Assembly: GCA_025602915.1 (NCBI GenBank)
Contig: JAHLJZ010000163.1
Coordinates: forward strand, 1-17,457
DNA length: 17,457 nucleotides
From: Paraphysoderma sedebokerense
Lineage: Eukaryota > Blastocladiomycota > Physodermatomycetes > Physodermatales > Physodermataceae
Reading direction: 5' to 3'
The position numbers were made by a program, and so were the translations under genes. This document shows, in pieces, positions 8,192-17,457 of this stretch. Positions within the stretch are counted from its first letter, which is position 1; every line of letters begins with the position of its first letter. The notes beneath the pieces were generated by a model, which did not search any database, was not told the DNA's origin, and saw only the letters and a program-made list of their open reading frames with translations.

Positions 8192-10162
8192 CTACGGTGC
8201 CTTTTTCATGAGACTAGTCCTTGAATTTATCGATGAGGCGGGATCAATAATCGACGAACGGCGAGACGGGTTGGAAGTTCCGCTTGAACTTGCCGTTGTA
8301 AGTGATGGCGAAGAACTCATGTTTAACCTTAAGGTGCTATTATCTGTTTGTGTTTGAGATTGAACGGTTGTTTCTTCCAACTTTAACTGAGATTTAGAGT
8401 TGAGAGATTCCGCAGATTTACTGATTCGCGATGTAGTTGGATGAGTAGAATTGGGAGCTGAAGGAAGTGGGGTCACGGTTGTGCTCGGAGAAGAAGGCGA
8501 AATTGAGGTGACGATGTGTTGAGAGGTCGCAAGTTTTGAGGAGTTTCGAATGTTCGGATCGGAATTACGTAGGACGTTCTGTCGACTGCTTCTAAGGAAA
8601 GATTGAGAGAGTGACGAATTGGAGTGACCGAGTTTCACCAGTTGGTCGATATCCATGTTTGAGTTGCGAACAGAGACTTCATCATGAGAAGTATTGACAA
8701 CTTGCTGAGCAGGTTTCTGGCTTTTCGCTGCCTTATTCATCTTTTTCTCTACTCGTTTGTAAATCTCTTCAGCGCTTTCCACCAATTCTGACATGTCTTG
8801 CGTATGTCCGACATAAAGGTAATGAGCAGTTCGATCAGACATTGAACTGCCAAATCCTTCCATTGACACACCCATATTTATACTATGCAGTAACGCTGGC
8901 TTCACGATCGGTCGTTGAGCCAATTTCATCGCTTCGACGGGAGTGTCATCCTGCAAATTAAAAACTTCATCCGCATCGGGTAAAATCGCATTTTGAATAA
9001 CATGAGCCTCTGTCGGTTTCGCAACATTCAAGAAAGCGCAATGATTTCCGATTTGTAATAAATTGTCAATATCCATGTCCCCCACCACCGCATTTGTTTG
9101 GTAAAGTATCGGTTCAATTGGAGTAGATCTGTACCGTCGCATGCTATTCGGAAGACTTGACCTGCTTGATTTTCTTTCCACCCGGTACTTGCTTACCACT
9201 TCATCTCTGTTAATTCGAGTTGGAAGACTCCAACGACGACGTTTTGGATTACGTTGTCCTGATGATGTTGTATCTTCCAAACCTTCACCAATGGCAAATA
9301 GTTTGTCAATATCAATTTGTTCTTCCTTTACTGCCAACGGTATCGGAGCGAAAACTTGTGCTTGAGATGCTAACACTGGTACATCTTCACCTCTTGTATT
9401 TCGTTGAATAAAGTCTACTCTGGGAAAGGGAACGGAATTCGTCGCACGTTTCATTTCTGGGGTAGAGTCAATAGAGACGGAGGAGGATCTTTTACTTCCA
9501 CTGAAAAGTGTAAACCCTCTTTTCCGACGTTTACTAAAACTGTCTTGCGCAAAATTCGACGGTGGCAAGTTCTCGGTGTCGGAGATTGTCGACGTTTGAG
9601 TCGCTTCAGCTTCATCTGAATCTAACGCTGAAATTCCACCATGAGGAAAACTAGCACAACGTTTGATACCTTCTTTACCCATTTGCAAGTACCCGTCGAT
9701 ATCTGAAGCACCTGTAGCTGTTCGAAAGATAGTACTGGATCTTTGTTTTCCTGGAGAAATATTTATCCAACTAGGTAAACTTGAAGTCTTAGTCTCCAAC
9801 ATTTTTTTCTCTTTATCCTTTCCCTTTCCTTTGTCTCTTTCTCCTTCTTTTTCTTTGTCTTTTTCTTTATCTTTACGTTCCGCAACGGCGATTATATTAT
9901 CAATATCTTGAGCTTTCTTAGATTTCAAACCAGACACAAAAGATGGATCAGGTTTAGCGATATCTTTATTACCGGCTGAAAAAGATCTTATTCTATTTCG
10001 AATTTTCTCTCTAGTTCGAGACAACGTGCCACTCGCTGAATGAGGTAACGATTTTGATGGAGAATCGTCAATACGAGATGAAGCGATACTAAAAAGATGA
10101 TCAATATCGTTGGAATGGTCAATGGGATTCACAGCGTTCAATGGTCGAGTTGAAATTTCCAT
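8192..10162 (-). CDS. unrecognised 656-aa disordered protein with six DID motifs and many basophilic phosphosite motifs
   Basis: One uninterrupted frame of 656 codons. The ATG at 10162 has a good context (AAAATGG) and an in-frame TGA 18 nt upstream in genomic sequence. I do not recognise the family. Composition is Ser/Thr/Asn/Lys-rich with almost no predicted folded core, apart from a possible helix at about 455-480. Six spaced copies of a short motif are visible: NDIDHLFSIA (residue 18), QDIDNIIAVA (85), SDIDGYLQMG (153), IDIDKLFAIG (283), MDIDNLLQIG (363), MDIDQLVKLG (503). A weak seventh is QDMSELVESA (455). Between them lie Arg-rich Ser/Thr sites resembling AGC/CAMK-kinase or 14-3-3 targets: RIRSFS (57-62), KRCASF, KRGFT, RRRWSL, RRYRST, RRSS. 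A Lys/Glu/Asp/Gly run covers about 97-122. A signalling scaffold or multisite kinase substrate is a reasonable guess only. It lies downstream of CHD1 on the same strand, with its own promoter region. Confidence 0.8.
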   Translation of the reverse strand: MEISTRPLNAVNPIDHSNDIDHLFSIASSRIDDSPSKSLPHSASGTLSRTREKIRNRIRSFSAGNKDIAKPDPSFVSGLKSKKAQDIDNIIAVAERKDKEKDKEKEGERDKGKGKDKEKKMLETKTSSLPSWINISPGKQRSSTIFRTATGASDIDGYLQMGKEGIKRCASFPHGGISALDSDEAEATQTSTISDTENLPPSNFAQDSFSKRRKRGFTLFSGSKRSSSVSIDSTPEMKRATNSVPFPRVDFIQRNTRGEDVPVLASQAQVFAPIPLAVKEEQIDIDKLFAIGEGLEDTTSSGQRNPKRRRWSLPTRINRDEVVSKYRVERKSSRSSLPNSMRRYRSTPIEPILYQTNAVVGDMDIDNLLQIGNHCAFLNVAKPTEAHVIQNAILPDADEVFNLQDDTPVEAMKLAQRPIVKPALLHSINMGVSMEGFGSSMSDRTAHYLYVGHTQDMSELVESAEEIYKRVEKKMNKAAKSQKPAQQVVNTSHDEVSVRNSNMDIDQLVKLGHSNSSLSQSFLRSSRQNVLRNSDPNIRNSSKLATSQHIVTSISPSSPSTTVTPLPSAPNSTHPTTSRISKSAESLNSKSQLKLEETTVQSQTQTDNSTLRLNMSSSPSLTTASSSGTSNPSRRSSIIDPASSINSRTSLMKKAP

Positions 10163-10770
10163 TTTGATATTCTTTGTTCAGAAAAAAAAAACGTTAGGCG
10201 AATGGTAAATTCAATTTGGATAACTTAGTCTTGAATTGTCAATGTAACTATTACCTTTCACCAACCTATAAATGAAAAATAAATTATTCTTCTAAATAAT
10301 TTACTTTCAGTCGAACTCGAGCGGAATTAAATTCTTGAGGTGAAATATGAACCTGTCGAGATATGAGCGAGAGACAGAAACGGGTAGAGTGCAATTATTG
10401 ATGAGAGATGGGATAGTAAATTAGTTTATGTCGATGATGGAAACAGATATAGTATCAGCTGAACATTAAATGACCAAATTGGCATGGTTTGCATTCCTTG
10501 TCATGAAAGCAACTCTGGGCCAATAGTCGACAAAACGTCCACTTTCGCCAATTGCTGAGCGACGAAAGGAAAACGCGTTCACTCCGCGTCTGAGCTCATG
10601 CTTGATAAAGTCAATTCTACGGACAAATGATATGAGATATAGCGATGCTTAGAATAATGAATTCAATTAGATTCAATAGTATTTATTATTGGCTTCAATT
10701 TAGTTTGTTTCTCCAACAAATAGATATTCAAAAACTCTCCAGGTGAATTAAAATTTACGAGTTTTACAGC
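10163..10770. promoter_or_regulatory. intergenic region: promoter/5' leader of the DID-motif gene and CHD1 3' flank
   Basis: The 608 nt between the CHD1 stop and the next gene's ATG hold the presumed CHD1 3' UTR and the promoter of the downstream gene. On the minus strand a possible 5'-leader intron runs from 10254 (GTAATA donor) to 10172. It has a CCTAAC branch-like site and a long T tract before an AAG acceptor, ending 10 nt before the ATG. The intron is plausible but unproven. No further gene is seen. Confidence 0.4.
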
Positions 10771-13700
10771 TTAGTCTCTGGACTTGCGCTTCTTCCTATA
10801 CTCGTCTTCACTCCCACTACTCCATCCACCTCTGTCTTTCTCATTATGTTTATACTTCTTTCGATCCCGAACTCGGTCCCGACTTCTACTTCGACTCCTC
10901 GATCGCTCATCACTGTAACTTCGGCGTCGATACTTTTCTCGTTTCTTTTTGTCATCTTTAGATCGTGACCGACTTTGACTCCTCGATCTTGACCTCCCTC
11001 GCTCTCGGTCCCGCTCTTTTCCTTTCTTCCTATCCCTCTCCCGGTCCTGATCTCTCGACCGATCCCGTTCTCTCTCTCTGTCTCTATCTTTTCCTTTCTT
11101 CCGTTCACGTTCCCGTTCCCGTTCCCGTTCTCGACTTTTATCTCTACCCCGAGACTTTGAACGAGACCGCGACCGACTCGGACTTTTACCACTCTTTTCT
11201 CTTTCTCGTATTCTCTCCAACTTCATATTTCCACCGGCCCCGACACCAACAGAACCACTCCCATTAATTTTCTCTTTCTCGACCATCCTATCAAACAATC
11301 CTTTTAACTGTTTCCACGCAATTTGTCCCTTTGGCCACCAAAGCGTGACAAACATCCACAACTCTTTTTCCAATCTATCCCTCTTTTTGCCTTCCTTTCC
11401 GTACTGTTCTACCAACACATTTCGTAAATGGGTTCCAATACCGATTAAACATTCCTTGGTGAGTGCAGATTTTTGAGTCGAATCTGTAACAGTTGGTACT
11501 TCTTCGCGTAATGTCTTGAGGTACCGTTTAGCAGGACGAAATAATTCTTTACATTTTAATTTATCAAAATCAAAATCGGATTCAGAGTCTGAAGAGGAAC
11601 TAGGTTTGGTTATTGACGGTTTCGATTTGTTGGAAATGGATAGTTTGTTAGAGTTAGATTTGGATGGTACAGAAGGTTTGGAGACGGGTTTTGAAGGTTT
11701 TTCGGGTTCTGAATCGGATGACATGGTTTCAACTTCAGATGATGAGGGTGAGGAAGAGGAAGGAGGAGGAGATAAGGATGCTTCACGGTTTGAGTTTGAA
11801 GTAGACGGTTTTGATTTTCCATTCGTTTTATCCGACTTTTTCGTCGCTTTCTTTGGCTTTGTTGATGTTGACGAAGTTGGTCGTTTCGACTTTGAGCCGG
11901 TGCCATTGCCAATTTTGCCGTTGAATGATTTCTTTCCACCGCCGCTAGCAACGGTTAAACTCACTTTTTCTTTTATCAATTTAACGAGGTAATCTGCACG
12001 TCTTGCCAAATGTTCTTGTCGGGGTACTTTATCTTTTCCTTCTTCATCCAAGAAAACTTTATTCGCCAATTGTAATTCCTTGTCATCTTTTATCTTCATC
12101 CAGTTACCGAAACCATGTTTATGAACTCCAATGAGTAACATTGAATCTTCTTTCGGCGTCCAAACCGACGTCCAATTCTGGACTTGTTTAACGGGGAAAG
12201 AAATTCGGAATTGTGAAAGATTTTGTTTAGAGAGATATTGATGAAGAATAGTAAGATCTGTGACTCGTTGAATGAGTTGGGTGGCGTTAAACGAAACATT
12301 TTCGTAAGTGGCGCTGATATTCTTGGACTGTTTGACTGGAGTAGGTTGATCCGATTCGTTTACGAGAGCAGCAACAGGGTTATCTACTGCCTCTTGACAA
12401 GCGTCAACGATACCTTGTGCTACCGAGGCGACAGCATCAGGAACTTTATCTGTTAGATTCGCATCTTGCATTATCTGGTCCAGACAAGAATCGATATCCC
12501 CGAATCGTAATAACGATCGATAAAGTGCTTTCATTTCCTTATCGTTCAATTTATCACTGGCTCCTCCCGACTTTTTCTTTGTAGCTGTCGTTTTAGATGC
12601 TCGTTTCCGTTTCTTTGGCGTCGACGTACCACTTTCAGCGGGACCACCACTTTCTTCATAATTCAACACCCTCTTTATCCTTCTCTGCCACAACTCATCT
12701 TCTTGTTTCTTCTTCTCTTCTTCTTCCCGTTTCTTTTCTTCTTCTTCGGCTTTCAATCGATCATCCTCCGGGATAATTTCGTCCCACGATAACTGAGTTA
12801 ACCCGTTATAATCAGCAACCTGAAACTGCGACAAAAAATCTTCACCCCCATCAGCCATGGCACCGCCTTCCGTGGTTTCAGTATGTTCAGCACGAGCCAA
12901 AATATCATCTAAATCCATATCATCCAATTTCTGTCGATTAACAGTCTCTTTAAACATATTTTGTGCCCCAAATTTCAAAATGGCACTCAACTCCTCTTTA
13001 CTAAAATTGTCTTTTCCATGACTGCTAGACGACGGTTTTGAAGCGGAAATCATACTAGTTCCAGAAGTATCCATTTGTTTAATAATACAATACTCCAAGA
13101 CCATTTTCCTTTTGGCTCGTTCAATGATATCTTCTTCTATCGTGTCTTTTGAGACGAATCGATAAACATTCACAGTTTTAGTTTGACCGATACGATGAGC
13201 TCGAGCCATAGCTTGTAAATCGTTTTGTGGATTCCAATCCGAATCAAAAATAATGACCGTGTCGGCTGTCATCAGATTCAAACCTAACCCGCCAGCACGG
13301 GTAGACAATAGGAACACAAAATCGGGGGATCCATCGGCGTTGAAATGCTCGACAGACTTTTTACGGGATTCAGCCGTCACTGATCCGTCTAGCCGTTGAA
13401 ACTTGTAGTCTCGTAACATGAGATAATCGGTCAAGATATCCAGCATTCGAACCATCTGAGAGAAAATTAAAACTCTATGACCATCTCTCTTTAACCGAGT
13501 CAACAGTTTATCTAGTAACACCATTTTCCCACTATTCATGACAATACCCTTCAACTGTTCGGTCTTTGAGTCTGCGTGTATCTCCGCGTTCGGAAAAAGA
13601 AACGGATGATTCGAAGCTTTTTTCAGCTCCATGGCAATATTAAGAAGTGAGAGTTGCCCAGTCCCCGACACGCCTTTGTTTAAGACGGTAAAGTTTTTGG

Positions 13701-16347
13701 TGAGAATATTTTTGTAGTAATGGACTTGAAGCGGCGCTAACTCGACTCTAAGAATGCGTTCCGTTTTATTCGGTAACGACTTCTCGACATCTTTTTTGAG
13801 TCGACGCAACATATAAGGTTTTAATTTTTGATGAAGATCTTGAATTTTGTCTTCCTGATCTTGATCGCCGTATTGAAACTCAAATTCTTCCAAATCTTGA
13901 AACTTTTCAGGCATCAAAAACTTAATCAATGCACATAATTCCTTGACGCTGTTTTGAAGCGGTGTACCGGTAATGAGCAGTCGATTGGCAGTATGAAAGT
14001 CCTTTAGGGCTTCGTGAAGTTGAGATTCGGAATTTTTTAATCGATGCGCTTCATCGACAGCGAGAAACGCCCATTTGATACTTCCCAATTCGGATTTGTC
14101 CTTTAGAATCAACTCGAAAGTAGTGAGGAGAACGTTGAATTTGAGCTTTTTGGACTTTCCGCCTTCATTTTGGTAGAATTCGTATTGACGTATGATTTCT
14201 CGGGATTCACGATTCCCAATGTAAACGATCGCATTGAGCGACGGTGCCCATTTGGCAAACTCGTTTTGCCAAGAGTGAATAACTGACAAGGGAACAACAA
14301 CAAGAAAAGGGCCGTGGAGTTCATAATCATGATGTAAGGCGTTGAGGGTACTATTATCGTTAGACAATATGATTAATATTAGTCCACTGAACAGGCGCCA
14401 AAAATATCAATCGGTTAAACATACGTTATCGTTTGCACAGTTTTACCCAGACCCATTTCATCGGCCAAAATCCCATTCTCATTTCTACACCAGAGATATA
14501 ACATCCAATTCACACCGATCAACTGGTACTCCCTGAGTTCTCCATTTGTCACATACTCTGGCTGAGTTTTCAACTTCTGAAATACAGGTCGCCCTTTCGC
14601 ATAATTCTTGCTCCTGTGCGGTACCAACTTGTTGTATTCTCTTTCCAAAAATGCGTCTATTTCGGGTTGGAACCGATCGGATATCAGGGACGCCGCTTCC
14701 CATGTGCAATCTTTGTAATCTAGTCGTTTCCATTTACAGAGGTACTCTGTTCCGGATTGATTTTCATCTGAGTAATATCCGTTTCGCTGAGCAATGACTC
14801 TTTCCACGGATTTGTAGTCTTCAAACATGGCACGTTTCATTTCTAATTCAATGTCTCGTTCTTCCACTTCATCGGCGTTGTCCACGTTTGAACGGACAAG
14901 ATCCTCTTCTGTCAAGGCTTTAATATAATTCTGAACTTTCTTAAAACCTTTAATGTCTCGTAGAGTCTCCAGAGGTTCCCATGTGTTGTGTAAGTGGGAC
15001 CTGCCTTTCCACTTTATCAGAAATTCCGTCACCGGGATCTCTTCAGAAGACTCTTCGTCGCTTTCGTCTGTTCAAATATGAGATTTGGCGTGTTAGCAGC
15101 AGAGTTTTGGAGTTCAGCATATCTAATCGATGAAATACATACCAGCTTTCTTATCAACGATTTGATGATCCATCACAGCTTCAATGGTTATTTCATCGAC
15201 TTCCGCTAAAAATGATCGAAACGACAGTCAGCCAAGACGACTCTGTCAACTCCAGACAAATGAATACGGTTAACGTACGTTCAACAACCTGATACTTTTT
15301 CTTACGACGAGGTTCGACTTCAACATCGCTGAGTTCATCGTCGAGAAATGTATCTTCATTATAATTTACTGTAGACTTGCTCCGACCCGAAAATCGTACC
15401 GCGGAATAATCAATATCTTCGTCCGAGTCATATCGATTCTTCACTTTGGCTAATAAATACAACAACAACAACAAACAAAATGAAGCAACTTTAGCCAAAC
15501 AGCCCCAAAGATTCGACGTACATGCATAACTAGGTCCCATCGTTCCAACGAGTGTCGGAAACTGGTATTTACCTTTCTTCCGAGAAAGTTTGTTCCTTGA
15601 TTTCCTCTTGTACCCAATATCACTGTCACTTTCTTCCTCTGATTCTGTTTCATCTGATCCATTCTCAGCTTCAGAATCCGAACCAATGACTCCTGATTCA
15701 ATTTTAAAGTAGTCGAAAGCAAAAGTCGAATCGGTGGTAACGATCAAGACGCAAAAAATGTAAACAAACAACAACAAACAAGGGAAACAAGAGGAGTAAT
15801 TCATGGTTATTAAACGATACGAATGGTTGTGATGAATTGTAATTGGATAATGGGTTCTTACTTTTTCGTTTTCCCCGTTTCGGAGGTTCAGGTTCGTCAA
15901 TGAATTCTTCCTAGAGGATGGAAAAACAACAGTAATACATGTTAGGATAAGCAATAAAAAGCCAGCATTACAAACTGAATATCAAATAGAAGCATAATCA
16001 GTGGTTTCTATGGGTTTTTTTTATTCGAAAATGATTGAATTTAAAGCGGGAAGGATAAAGTCTATTTTAAGTCGGACAAGGGTTTTACCTCATAGCGAGT
16101 CACTTGGGTCCTGGCCCTTTTCGTTCGACGAAGACCGTATAATTCCGGATCTTGCAATGCCTCCTCCAACAAGTCTTTCTGACGGTTTCCATGGGAATGG
16201 TCTAAAGGAATAAGAGACGGGAATTGGGAGGAATTGGGTACAAAGTCAGTTCATCAGGCGAAGGTTCAGCTGGGTAGAGCCACGGGTCGTTGGGACCGAT
16301 TGAAGAGTGGGGAAAAAAGGGGACAAGAGACAAATACCGTCGGCCAT
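10771..16347 (-). CDS. CHD1: CHD1-type ATP-dependent chromatin remodeller, complete, 1,582 aa, eight exons
   Basis: CHD1 uses ATP to slide and evenly space nucleosomes, mainly over transcribed genes in the nucleus. Exons: 16347-16338, 16201-16089, 15910-15862, 15692-15573, 15449-15279, 15205-15143, 15067-14425, 14350-10771. Every junction keeps the frame, giving 1,582 codons, slightly longer than yeast Chd1 (1,468). The ATG has an ATCATGG context and an upstream in-frame TGA. Order: N-terminal motif [12 protein letters not shown], typical of fungal CHD1; an acidic/basic linker; chromodomain 1 (about 156-235, [17 protein letters not shown]); chromodomain 2 (about 260-305); SNF2 ATPase with DEMGLGKT (378-385), DEAH (489-492), [10 protein letters not shown] and [11 protein letters not shown] (769-779); a DID-like segment [11 protein letters not shown] (868-878); a Glu/Lys coiled region; SANT-SLIDE (about 990-1185); CHCT/DUF4208 (about 1320-1420); and an RS/RE-rich tail (about 1434-1582). 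The tail is unusual for CHD1. Intron 4 (15450-15572) is 123 nt and stop-free. All catalytic motifs are intact, so the protein is predicted to be active. Confidence 0.97.
11102..11131. repeat. hexanucleotide microrepeat coding Arg-Glu dipeptides in the CHD1 tail
   Basis: Five tandem copies of CGTTCN (CGTTCA, three CGTTCC, CGTTCT) on the plus strand are read on the minus strand as Arg-Glu repeats within the CHD1 C-terminal tail. The neighbouring tail is also built from imperfect Arg-Ser, Arg-Asp and Arg-Glu codon repeats. Repeat-length variation would keep the frame. Confidence 0.8.
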
Positions 16348-16768
16348 GATGCTAGCAGGAGTGGATCATAGGATGGAGGAGTGGATACGAGATGAGATGG
16401 GATGTGGGGATGGAGTGTGGATGAGGGAATGTGCGTCCGGGGATTGGTTCCTTTCGCCCTGTTCCTCGTATTTGTTTTTTTCCAATCACAAGTGGCCGCG
16501 AGACGTGATCTTATTTTTGCATTAAATCCGTCTATCAAGTTTATTTCTAGCCTCGCTATATACATCCTTTCCGCTCTTTCAATCTATACGGATCTACTAA
16601 TAGTTAATGCTGCTATGTCTAGACTGTTGTCTCCTTCTTGGATATTTACAATAGTTGCTTGCTTTTCAATGCGTTTGGTTTTAGTTAGTGAAGAACCATC
16701 CGAAGTAGCTAACCTACTACTTCTATCATCTATACTTGATCATTCACCCCCCGATCCCCTGGAGCGGT
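16348..16768. promoter_or_regulatory. CHD1 promoter/5' leader and 3' flank of the upstream gene
   Basis: These 421 nt separate the start of CHD1 from the stop codon of the next gene on the same strand. They must hold the CHD1 promoter and 5' leader and the 3' UTR of the upstream gene. I see no distinct motif that decides either, and open frames here on both strands lack coding character. Confidence 0.5.
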
Positions 16769-17412
16769 TTAGGCATCGCAACTGCCTTTCAACGCTTGTT
16801 CGACTAAAAACGCGGGACAATTAATCTTGAACTCTTCTTCGAGGGACTTGTTGATCGTGAAGGGCAACGCGATGCCACTGGAGGTAACAGTTTGGAATTT
16901 TGCTTGAATAAGACCTTTCCAACTGGTGGTGAGAGTACCTGAGGGTTGTCTGCAGTTCGCGATGATATCCGCAAGAATAGGATCGGTAAGGGAAAGGGAG
17001 GATCGGTAGATGGTGACTGGAACAACAATGTTGGATGATGTGCCAGCGGGGAAAGAGGTAACATTTGAGAACTTTGCGCAGGCAAGTTCGGCAGTAGTTG
17101 GTAGAGTGGTGGCTGGATCGTTCACGATGGATGTCTTGTATAGACCCTAATAAGATGATGTGAGACAAAGCAAGAGTCATTAGTAATGCTTTCATCAATA
17201 GCAATCAAAAACGATCCAGAATCAAAGATGCATGTAGTATTGAAGACGAGTCGTTTCACGATGTGCAACGCAACTCTACTGCATTCATCGAGGAGAGCAA
17301 GAAGTGTGGAGAACGTTTTCCACTGGGAAAAAAATAAGACAAGGTGGAAAGGATCACAAACCTGCATGGCCAAGTTTTCAAGAGTGAATTCAAACTGCAT
17401 GTTGTTGGTAAC
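16769..17412 (-). CDS. 3' part of an unrecognised gene, LEA/DUF3712-like at best; 5' end outside the window
   Basis: Two exons are visible: 17412-17362 and 17146-16769, joined in phase 0 over a 215-nt intron (GTTTGT donor, TTATTAG acceptor). A TCTCTAG acceptor directly before 17412 shows that at least one more exon lies beyond the window. The visible 142 residues end at a TAA (16769-16771). The sequence alternates beta-strand-like stretches: MQFEFTLEN, then NIVVPVTIYRSSL, then GIALPFTINKSL. The last two resemble each other, as in two-sheet LEA-like or DUF3712-like domains of fungal membrane-anchored proteins. Four cysteines are present (LACA, ANCR, INCP, GSCD). The family call is a guess from strand pattern only. 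An alternative first exon end or an extra exon inside the long intron cannot be excluded, because one minus frame stays open through it. Confidence 0.6.
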
Positions 17413-17457
17413 CTAGAGAAGGCGAAATCAAATGGTCAGATGAGAGACAACACGTTT
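17413..17457 (-). other. 3' end of an intron of the partial gene at the window edge
   Basis: Read on the minus strand, this 45-nt edge contains a CTGACC branch-like site and a pyrimidine-rich run ending in TCTCTAG, directly before the exon at 17412. It fits the tail of an intron whose donor lies outside the window. Confidence 0.5.

Noticed and set aside
10764-11267. Arg/Glu/Gly-rich and Ser/Leu-rich frames over the CHD1 tail on both strands
   Set aside because: Shadows of the codon repeats in the CHD1 RS/RE tail.
15193-15954. Apparent 253-aa membrane protein on the minus strand
   Set aside because: It is CHD1 exons 4 and 5 read through introns 3, 4 and 5; the hydrophobic runs come from T-rich intron sequence.
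16266-16824. Open frames on both strands in the CHD1 upstream region
   Set aside because: They overlap the CHD1 first exon, first intron and promoter and have no domain support.

Overview
This looks like a nuclear window from a fungus, most likely a basidiomycete; a rust-like or other Pucciniomycotina genome would fit, but I cannot prove the lineage. The reasons are short spliceosomal introns (57 to 178 nt in the main models, GT-AG, CTAAC/CTGAC-like branch points), a moderately AT-rich base composition, a CHD1 chromatin remodeller of fungal layout, and a KDZ-superfamily (Kyakuja-Dileera-Zisupton) DNA transposase, a group strongly expanded in basidiomycetes.

Left part (about 1-7020), probably mobile. 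An unrecognised two-exon gene (342-2171, +, 590 aa) carries a 54-bp in-frame minisatellite. It faces, tail to tail, an eight-exon KDZ transposase gene (6818-3167, -). The outer edges of the two genes are bordered by degenerate inverted sequences near 184-260 and 6939-7014, each with a CTGGT-N19/20-ACCAG palindrome. My hypothesis is a decayed two-gene KDZ transposon of about 6.8 kb. The transposase keeps its putative D, D and E residues and its cysteine clusters, but its frame breaks at an in-frame TAA (3555-3557) just before the last intron, which looks like a one-base indel in an old copy.

Middle (8192-10162, -): a 656-aa, largely disordered protein I do not recognise. It has six spaced copies of a DID-x-[hydrophobic]2-x-[hydrophobic]-[G/A] motif and many basophilic kinase-type sites. 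The same kind of motif occurs once after the ATPase of the neighbouring CHD1 and is familiar from ISWI remodellers.

Right part (10771-16347, -): a complete CHD1 gene of eight exons that splice in frame to 1,582 aa: N-terminal acidic/basic region, two chromodomains, SNF2 ATPase, SANT-SLIDE, CHCT (DUF4208), and an unusual RS/RE-rich tail of about 150 residues. Upstream on the same strand lies the 3' part of another intron-containing gene (17412-16769), unrecognised and open at the window edge. From the KDZ gene rightwards every gene is on the minus strand. There is no operon logic here; these are independent eukaryotic transcription units. I found no rRNA, tRNA or CRISPR.
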